A stretch of DNA of 64,000 nucleotides, from contig NZ_CAJGBF010000005.1 in the NCBI RefSeq assembly GCF_904424705.1, positions 1-64,000 of the forward strand, given 5' to 3'. The DNA comes from Rossellomorea arthrocnemi (GTDB taxonomy: Bacteria; Bacillota; Bacilli; Bacillales; Bacillaceae_B). The position numbers were made by a program, and so were the translations under genes. The first letter of the stretch is position 1. The number at the start of each line of letters is the position of its first letter. Positions 58,400 through 64,000 of the stretch are shown here, one piece after another. The notes under the pieces were generated by a model. That model did not search any database. It worked only from the letters and a program-made list of their open reading frames with translations, and was not told the DNA's origin.

Positions 58400-59359
58400 T
58401 TAGAATTCCTTTGTGTATACAACACCCTTTGTAGAACCGGTCATTTTCAGGTTAAGTGCTTTGAGTATTTCTGCTGCTGTTTTTGCAGAGGATAGTTGAA
58501 GGAAAGCTCTCAGTTCCCGATTGGTGATGGAGAGTTTGATGAGTTGGAAGTAATCTTCAATCGTCTTTCGATGAGCGGTTCTCGATACGTGACCGCAGCC
58601 CCGGCAGAGCCATGTACCTATCTCCCTTCCCATGATCTGGGAACATCTCTCACACCGAACTCCTTTGATGAGATCGGTTTCTGTCAGTTGATAGGCGGAT
58701 AGAATAGAAGAATAGGCTGATCGGTGCTGACTCAGGAGAAGTCTTTTTACTTTTTTTAAATCAATGACTTCACGGGTATATTGGGTATTCAGCTTACTGA
58801 CCTCCCTTACGATATTTTGAGCATGAATCATTTTGTCGTATGGAGAGACCCGCTTGTGACCGGAAGCCATCTTCAGGATGGTCGAGGGGTTACTGAAGGC
58901 AACGAGGAATTCAATTGGAGGACAAGGAAGCTTATTAGTATAAAACCATTTCTGAAGAAACAACTTCTGGCGGGTGGCCTGTGTGATGGGATCCGGATAA
59001 CCCGTTTCGACTCCATTGAAATGTTGGGAAAGCTGATTGAATTCCGGATCAATGATCAGGGTCCCGGCAATATTTTTGATTTCAATCGGAAGAGCGTAAC
59101 AAGGAGTGACCAGAAGACTATCAATCTGAAAATAATCTGGAGCAAGAGGAAGTCTTACATCATTAAAAATCAAATACTTCTTATCAGTCAGGAAACTCAA
59201 ATGATAATCAACCGTGATCTCCCCTTTATATCCGGCTTTCCGCTTCTTTAAATCCAGCTCAATAAGTGATCTTTTCGGATGATTTGGAGGTTTCAGCCTA
59301 TCCAATAAGGTTTCTGTTTGAAGAAGTTTAAGAGGAGGGGTCCGCTTTTTCACAATCAT
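58400..59359 (-). CDS. NERD-domain protein with C-terminal zinc ribbon
   Basis: 319 residues if begun at the ATG at 59359; a GTG five codons earlier sits too close to AAAGGAG. The NERD (nuclease-related) domain lies at about residues 40-150: KAGYKGEITVDYHLSFL, YFQIDSLLVTPCYALPIEIKNIAGTLIID and PITQATRQKLFLQKW, with the Asp and Glu-x-Lys of the restriction-endonuclease-like core. Near residue 240 is a CERCSQIMG...WLCRGCG zinc ribbon. NERD proteins are presumed DNA-processing enzymes; their role in Bacilli is unknown. It is a single gene, with a large tandem repeat array upstream. Confidence 0.82.
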   Translation of the reverse strand: MIVKKRTPPLKLLQTETLLDRLKPPNHPKRSLIELDLKKRKAGYKGEITVDYHLSFLTDKKYLIFNDVRLPLAPDYFQIDSLLVTPCYALPIEIKNIAGTLIIDPEFNQLSQHFNGVETGYPDPITQATRQKLFLQKWFYTNKLPCPPIEFLVAFSNPSTILKMASGHKRVSPYDKMIHAQNIVREVSKLNTQYTREVIDLKKVKRLLLSQHRSAYSSILSAYQLTETDLIKGVRCERCSQIMGREIGTWLCRGCGHVSRTAHRKTIEDYFQLIKLSITNRELRAFLQLSSAKTAAEILKALNLKMTGSTKGVVYTKEF

Positions 59360-59443
59360 ATAGGAATACTTCACTCCTTTCCATTTATAAAATAGTTCTC
59401 CATTTATTAAGAAAATCCTGCTTCTTGACCAGAAATTGTTTTG

Positions 59444-60975
59444 GATTGTCTGGTTTTGGTTGGAGCGTGGTTCGGAATGGGGGTTGTGGGCCGTTTTGGG
59501 GGTGGATTCTCCTATTTGGGTCAGTCTCTCGGAAGAATCATGCGGGATTTAAGGGGGATCATGCCGGATGTAGGATTATCATGCGGGGGATGGGTTTTTC
59601 ATGCGGGATTGTGATGAATCATGCGGGATTTAAGATAATCGTGCCGCCGTGTCGAATTTTCTTTATATGTCCCCACGACTACGCTCCTCCGGCTTCAGGT
59701 TACCTTCTCCCTCAACAGGCAGATGCCCGGTTCCTTAAACAGAGTATTTCTGCTTTTTTCATTCATTTCTAAACGAATTTCTTCTTTAGATTGTCTGTTT
59801 TAGCCGAGATTGTGATCCGGGATGGGGATTGTGGGCCGTTTTGGAGGTGAATTCTCCTGTTTGGGTCAGTCTCGCGGAAGAATCATGCGGGATTTAAGGG
59901 GGATCATGCCGGATTCAGGATTATCGTGCGGGATATGGGTTTTTCATGCGAGATTGTGATGAATCATGCGGGATTTAAGATAATCGTGCCGCCGTGTCGA
60001 ATTTTCTATATGCGTCCCCACGACTACGCTCCTCCGGCTTCAGTTTCCCTTCTCCCTCAACAGGCAGATGCCCGGTTCCTTAAACAGAGTATTTTTGCTT
60101 TTTTAATCATTTCTAAACGAATATCTTCTTTAGATTGTCTGTTTTAGCTGAGATTGTGATCCGGGATGGGGATTGTGGGCCGTTTTGGAGGTGGATTCTC
60201 CTGTTTGGGTCAGTCTCGCGGAAGAATCATGCGGGATTGTGATGAATCATGCCGGATTTCAGATAATCGTGCCGCCGTGTCGAATTTTCTATATGCGTCC
60301 CCACGACTACGCTCCTCCGGCTTCAGGTTACCTTCTCCCTCAACAGGCAGATGCCCGGTTCCTTAAACAGAGTATTTTTGCTTTTTTCATTCATTTCTAA
60401 ACGAATTTCTTCTTTAGATTGTCTGTTTTAGCTGAGATTGTGGGCCGGGATGGGGGTTGTGGACCGTTTTGGAGGTGGATTCTCCTGTTTGGGGTATCCT
60501 CGCGGGAGTATCATGCGAGATTTGAAGGGGATCATGCCGGATGTAGGATTATCATGCAGGTTATGGGTTTTTCATGCGAGATTGTGATGAATCATGCGGG
60601 ATTCCAGATAATCGTGCCGCCCTGTCGAATTTTCTATATACGTCCCCACCACTACACTCCTCCGGCTTCAGGCTCCCTTCTCCCTCAACAGGCAGATGCC
60701 CGGTTCCTTAAACAGAGTATTTTTGCTTTTTTGATTCATTTCTAAACGAATTTCTTCTTTAGATTGTCTGTTTTAGCTGGGAGCGTGATCCGGGCTGGGG
60801 GTTGTGGGCCGTTTTCGAGGCGGATTCTCCTGTTTGGGGGATTCTCGTAGAAGAATCATGCGGGATTTGAAGGGGATCATGCCGGATTCAGGATTATCAT
60901 GCGGGGGATGGGTTTTTCATGCGGGATTGTGATGAATCATGCCGGATTTCAGATAATCATGCCGACGTGTCGAAT
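59444..60975. repeat. Five-copy tandem repeat of about 345 bp with internal TCATGCGGGATT sub-repeats
   Basis: Units begin at GATTGTCTG at 59444, 59789, 60133, 60417 and 60762. Distances are 345, 344, 284 and 345 bp; the third unit has an internal deletion of about 60 bp and the fifth is cut short. Each unit has several direct copies of (A)TCATGCGGGATT or the TCATGCCGGATT variant. It also has a conserved block starting CCCCACGACTACGCTCCTCC and ending CAGATGCCCGGTTCCTTAAA. Reading frames across it exist only because of the repetition. No CRISPR-like unit/spacer structure. Confidence 0.92.
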
Positions 60976-60992
60976 AATCTTCACAATCTCAA

Positions 60993-61030
60993 TCAAAAAC
61001 GCCCTACCCCTCAAGGCAGGACGTTTCAAT
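60993..61030 (-). terminator. Terminator after the LysM-NlpC/P60 gene
   Basis: On the minus strand AAACGTCCTGCC pairs with GGTAGGGCGTTT with a bulge, followed by TTGATTG. Confidence 0.65.
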
Positions 61031-61035
61031 CAAAC

Positions 61036-61953
61036 TTAGAATCTTTTATACCCGACAAATTTTGGCTTCCAATACGTATTACTCAATTTCGAAACGACTA
61101 CTCCGCTGTCCGATGCGTGGATGAATTCCCCGTTCCCGACGTAGATTCCCATGTGGCTGATGCCGGCTTTATACGTATTTTCGAAGAATACGAGGTCGCC
61201 TGCTTTCGGGCTTGATACGAAGGATGATTTGCTGTAGTAGCCTTCAGTGTTCGTACGTGCAATCGATTGTCCGGCCTGGTTGAATACATAGTAGATGAAT
61301 CCGCTGCAGTCGAAGCCTGATGGTGATGTGCCTCCCCATGCATACGGGGTTCCTACGTATTTCCTGGCGATGTCAACGACGTTTGAAGATGGCGTTTCCG
61401 TTCCGCCTGAAGTTCCTTTAATGGACAGTTTTTGACCAACATAGATTGTGCTTGTGTTAAGTCCGTTCCAGGACATGATGTCGGACACGCTGACATTATA
61501 GCGGACGGCAATGTGAGATAGAGTATCCCCTGACTGTACAGTGTAGGTGCTTGATCCCGCTGGTGGTGGAGTAGTTGTTGTACCGCCGGAGGAAACAATC
61601 AATGTCTGTCCGGGATAAATCATATCACTCTTTAGATGATTCCATGATTTCAGTTCTGAAACATATACGTCGAATTTTGCCCCGATTTTTGAAAGGTAAT
61701 CACCTGACTGTACCGTATAGGTTTTCGCAGAAGAACTGCTTGGAGCTGATACTTCCAGTACTTGATTCACATAGATCAAGTCAGAGCTAAGGTTATTCCA
61801 GTTTTTCAAGTTTGAAACAGATGTATCATATTTATAAGCAATCACGGAAAGGGAGTCACCTGATTGAACGCGGTAAGAAGCCGCTTCCGTTGAATTGGCA
61901 GCCATTGTCGAGACTAGTGCAGCAGCAGTAAAGGCAATAATTGTTTTCTTCAA
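61036..61953 (-). CDS. LysM-NlpC/P60 peptidoglycan DL-endopeptidase (LytE-like)
   Basis: 305 residues with a Sec signal (KKTIIAFTAAALVSTMAAN...AASY). Three LysM modules (about 27-69, 78-121, 136-178), each starting YxVQSGDxLSxI, bind peptidoglycan and are joined by Ser/Thr/Pro-rich linkers. The C-terminal NlpC/P60 domain (about 190-305) has Cys216 in GFDCSGFIYYVF, His267 in ISHMGIYVG and His279 in FIHAS. It cleaves the D-Glu to diamino acid bond in stem peptides, as LytE, LytF and CwlS do in B. subtilis. It is a single gene with its own terminator. Confidence 0.94.
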   Translation of the reverse strand: MKKTIIAFTAAALVSTMAANSTEAASYRVQSGDSLSVIAYKYDTSVSNLKNWNNLSSDLIYVNQVLEVSAPSSSSAKTYTVQSGDYLSKIGAKFDVYVSELKSWNHLKSDMIYPGQTLIVSSGGTTTTPPPAGSSTYTVQSGDTLSHIAVRYNVSVSDIMSWNGLNTSTIYVGQKLSIKGTSGGTETPSSNVVDIARKYVGTPYAWGGTSPSGFDCSGFIYYVFNQAGQSIARTNTEGYYSKSSFVSSPKAGDLVFFENTYKAGISHMGIYVGNGEFIHASDSGVVVSKLSNTYWKPKFVGYKRF

Positions 61954-62188
61954 AAATATTTCTCCTTCATAAATAGTGTCGAATTTTAGTGCTTGTCCAT
62001 TATCTATGAAAGAGACCCATATTTTAATAGGCTAATATTCTTATATGAAGAAAAATCAGGAAGAAACCCCAGTATAATAACACTTGGTACTTTATGGACT
62101 GATTACCAATTGTCGATATGGCGTTATGAGAGTGAGTGATTTCTCCTAAAGATATTCATCATCAAAATGAAAACGGCTACACTTTTTA

Positions 62189-62240
62189 TTGACAACTTGT
62201 ATATACATGAATACAATAGAATCATATCTTGTATATACAA
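62189..62240 (+). promoter_or_regulatory. treP promoter with TreR-type operators
   Basis: TTGACA (189-194), a 17-bp spacer and TACAAT (212-217) form a good sigma-A promoter. The operator-like CTTGTATATACATG (196-209) fills the spacer and a perfect TTGTATATACAA follows at 229-240. B. subtilis TreR (GntR family) binds TTGTATATACAA and is released by trehalose-6-phosphate. The gene-free stretch 61954-62406 consists of this region plus the cre-like box and hairpin listed below. Confidence 0.85.
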
Positions 62241-62254
62241 CATCCCTATAAAAA

Positions 62255-62268
62255 TGAAAGCGTTTCGT
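62255..62268 (+). promoter_or_regulatory. cre-like CcpA box in the treP leader
   Basis: TGAAAGCGTTTCGT, one mismatch to the cre consensus, just after the TreR operators. It suggests catabolite repression by roadblock. Confidence 0.5.
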
Positions 62269-62360
62269 TCTATTTTTTACGAAAGCATGAACGGAAGCGT
62301 TTTTCACATACTATTTAGGGGAATTCCATTAATAGAAATGAAAGCGGGTACAACGCTTTT

Positions 62361-62385
62361 ATGAAAGGTGCCAGACACCTTTCAT
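62361..62385. repeat. Perfect palindrome in the treP leader
   Basis: ATGAAAGGTG pairs with CACCTTTCAT over a 5-nt loop (CCAGA). It lies 22 bp before the treP start codon. I recall the GGTGCCAGACACC core as a dispersed element in Bacillus genomes. Confidence 0.65.
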
Positions 62386-62406
62386 CATTCCAAGGGAGGG
62401 AATTTC

Positions 62407-63822
62407 ATGAGCGTGAAACGTGAAGACGTTCTCGAAATCATTGAAGCGATTGGCGGCAAGGATAATATCCGCACGGCCACTCACTGTGTGACTCGTCTAC
62501 GGCTGGTGCTGAATGATGAGAAAAAGGTTGATAAAGAAAGATTAGAGGCAATTGATCTGGTGAAGGGGTCCTTCTCTTCCAATGGTCAGTTCCAGGTTGT
62601 CATTGGACAGGGCCTTGTGAATAAAGCGTATCAAATGCTGGCAGAAGAAACGGGGATCGAGCAGGCATCGAAGCAGGATGTAAAGGATGCTGCGACTCAA
62701 AACCTGAATCCCCTGCAGCGTGCGATCAAAGTACTGGCGGATATCTTCATTCCGATCCTGCCGGCGATCGTAACGGCCGGTTTGTTGATGGGTCTGAATA
62801 ATATCCTGACCGGGCCGGACATCTTTTTTGACAAAAAATCAGTCATTGATGTGTACCCTCAATGGGCAGATCTCACGAACATCATTAACTTGATTGCGAA
62901 TACCGCATTCGTGTTCCTGCCGGGACTCATTGGTTGGTCGGCGGTTAAACGTTTTGGTGGTAGCCCGCTCCTCGGTATAGTACTCGGATTGATGCTTGTG
63001 CATCCTGACTTATTGAATGCTTGGTCATACGGTTCTGCCGAAAAGATTCCAACTTGGAACTTGTTCGGTTTGGAAGTCGACAAAATCGGGTACCAGGGAC
63101 AAGTATTACCGATCTTATTTGCTTCATTATTATTAGCGAAAATCGAAAAATTCCTGGATAAACGGGTCCATGACTCGATCAAGTTATTGGTTGTCGCTCC
63201 TGTAGCGTTATTGATTACTGGCTTCGCAGCCTTTATTCTAATTGGACCAGTGACATTCTTCATCGGTAACATGCTGACAGACAGTGTCGTTTGGGTGTTC
63301 GATCACGTTTCTTGGTTAGGTGGTCTCTTATACGGTGGTTTATACGCTGTGATGGTTATCACGGGAATGCACCATACGTTCCTGGCAGTGGACTTACAGC
63401 TTGTCTCAAACGCAGGCGGGACATTCTTATGGCCGATCCTGGCATTATCCAATATCGCTCAAGGATCCGCAGCACTTGCCATGATGTTTGTCGCGAAGAA
63501 AGAAAACGAAAAACTGCGCGGCTTGGCAGGAACCTCTGCCCTATCCGCATATCTCGGCATTACAGAGCCTGCCATGTTCGGGGTTAACTTGCGGTACAAG
63601 TACCCGTTCATCTCAGCATTGATTGGTTCTGCCATCGGTGGTGTGCTACTCGCCATGACCGGGACGAAAGCATTCTCCATCGGTGTCGGTGGACTGCCTG
63701 GTATCCTTTCCATCAAATCGGAATATTGGGTGCCGTTTGCCATCGGTATGGTCATCGCCGTCGTCGTACCATTCGTGTTGACCATGATCTGGTCCAAATT
63801 CAGCAAAAACGAAGTAGCCTGA
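62407..63822 (+). CDS. treP: PTS trehalose-specific EIIBC
   Basis: 471 residues from the ATG at 62407 (AAGGGAGGGAATTTC upstream). The EIIB domain occupies residues 1-85 with the phosphorylated Cys27 in NIRTATHCVTRLRLVLND. The EIIC domain follows with about ten membrane helices (PILPAIVTAGLLMGLNNI, GMHHTFLAVDLQLVSNAGGTFLWPILALSNIAQGSAAL, GITEPAMFGVNLRYKYPF). There is no EIIA domain, so a free or foreign EIIA is used, as in B. subtilis. It imports trehalose as trehalose-6-phosphate. The specificity call rests on TreR-type operators before and after the gene; treA probably follows beyond the window. Confidence 0.9.
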   Translation: MSVKREDVLEIIEAIGGKDNIRTATHCVTRLRLVLNDEKKVDKERLEAIDLVKGSFSSNGQFQVVIGQGLVNKAYQMLAEETGIEQASKQDVKDAATQNLNPLQRAIKVLADIFIPILPAIVTAGLLMGLNNILTGPDIFFDKKSVIDVYPQWADLTNIINLIANTAFVFLPGLIGWSAVKRFGGSPLLGIVLGLMLVHPDLLNAWSYGSAEKIPTWNLFGLEVDKIGYQGQVLPILFASLLLAKIEKFLDKRVHDSIKLLVVAPVALLITGFAAFILIGPVTFFIGNMLTDSVVWVFDHVSWLGGLLYGGLYAVMVITGMHHTFLAVDLQLVSNAGGTFLWPILALSNIAQGSAALAMMFVAKKENEKLRGLAGTSALSAYLGITEPAMFGVNLRYKYPFISALIGSAIGGVLLAMTGTKAFSIGVGGLPGILSIKSEYWVPFAIGMVIAVVVPFVLTMIWSKFSKNEVA

Positions 63823-63846
63823 TAGAGAGAGAAAACAGTTGCACTA

Positions 63847-63864
63847 ACTTGTATATACAAGTTA
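63847..63864. promoter_or_regulatory. TreR-type operator downstream of treP
   Basis: AACTTGTATATACAAGTT, a perfect 18-bp palindrome containing the TreR core. It may assist looping with the upstream operators or control the next gene. Confidence 0.7.
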
Positions 63865-63870
63865 AAATGA

Positions 63871-63931
63871 GGGGGACAAATCCATTCTTACCACTTACCT
63901 ATAAAGGACAGTGATGGGGATGTTTGTCCCC
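63871..63931 (+). terminator. Hairpin after treP
   Basis: GGGGGACAAA (871-880) pairs with TTTGTCCCC (923-931), followed by TTTTGG, over a long loop of about 42 nt. It may be a partial terminator between treP and the next tre gene. Confidence 0.5.
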
Positions 63932-64000
63932 TTTTGGTTGTAGGGTGGTTGTAGAGGGACGGACCTTCAAATCTGCTATATTTGAAGCGTCTTTTCCTAT

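Noticed and set aside
59444..60975. CRISPR array
   Set aside because: The units are 345 bp and nearly identical throughout; the inner 12-mers are irregularly spaced, with no unique spacers and no cas genes.
59425..61215. Several plus-strand frames of 66-115 codons with a repeated PHDYAPPASGYLLPQQADARFLKQS-type sequence
   Set aside because: They arise from the tandem DNA repeat; different units are open in different frames and none has a credible start region.

Overview
The window is chromosomal DNA of a low-GC Gram-positive bacterium. Strong AGGAGG-type ribosome binding sites, CcpA-type cre boxes, TreR-type operators, a TagO/WecA-like enzyme, an LCP protein, a TcaA/YvbJ-like protein and two RRNPP-type regulators all point to Bacillaceae. 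A Rossellomorea or marine Bacillus species is my guess; I cannot verify it from sequence alone. No rRNA, tRNA or CRISPR array was found.

Layout. 0-10.4 kb (mostly +): a UvrA-family fragment, an orphan PlcR-like regulator, a TagO/WecA-type transferase, a REP-associated transposase (RAYT), an ECF sigma/anti-sigma pair and a group of zinc-ribbon membrane proteins. 10.5-26.6 kb (-): a carbohydrate utilisation locus with an ABC importer lacking its ATPase, a GH38 alpha-mannosidase, NanE, a ROK kinase plus a decayed second ROK gene, a MurR/RpiR regulator, DUF4127, an FAD oxidoreductase, a GHL10-type glycosidase and a broken manA remnant. A promoter with an overlapping cre box sits in front. 26.8-36 kb (+): a chemoreceptor, small proteins, a GntR-controlled TRAP transporter and a KduD-like dehydrogenase. 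36-41.7 kb (-): an amidohydrolase, a sodium:solute symporter with its DUF3311 partner, and a Bcr/CflA exporter.

42.3-52.1 kb (-) is the most unusual part. It looks like a quorum-sensing-controlled RiPP (ribosomal peptide) gene cluster of a type I do not recognise as described. Three identical 38-residue peptides ending in AARPVTHVGH lie as 153-bp tandem repeats. They sit between the halves of a 24-bp perfect inverted repeat and are too short for ordinary gene finding. They are followed by a tightly overlapping operon of three paralogous HxD...H cupin/JmjC-like oxygenases, a ureohydrolase (arginase fold) with an extra N-terminal domain, a fourth JmjC-like oxygenase and an MFS exporter. Upstream are a 180-residue unknown protein and, beyond a terminator, an NprR/PlcR-like TPR regulator with its own unannotated 54-residue secreted pro-peptide. 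The simplest model is that the peptide pheromone and its TPR receptor switch on the operon. The precursor peptides would then be changed by Arg-to-ornithine conversion and Arg/His hydroxylation, trimmed and exported.

52-64 kb: an RsgA paralogue, DnaD-type replication genes, a DUF2442/DUF4160 pair, an LCP protein, a NERD protein, a five-copy 345-bp tandem repeat, a LysM-NlpC/P60 endopeptidase and treP with two TreR-like operators upstream and a third after the gene.

A dispersed REP family (arms GGGGACGGTTCTTCTGCTTC and GAAGCAAGAGAACCGTCCCC) occurs about a dozen times and probably belongs to the RAYT at 2.8-3.5 kb. REP copies lie exactly at the broken ends of the uvrA-like and manA remnants, and one copy supplies the last codons of the amidohydrolase.
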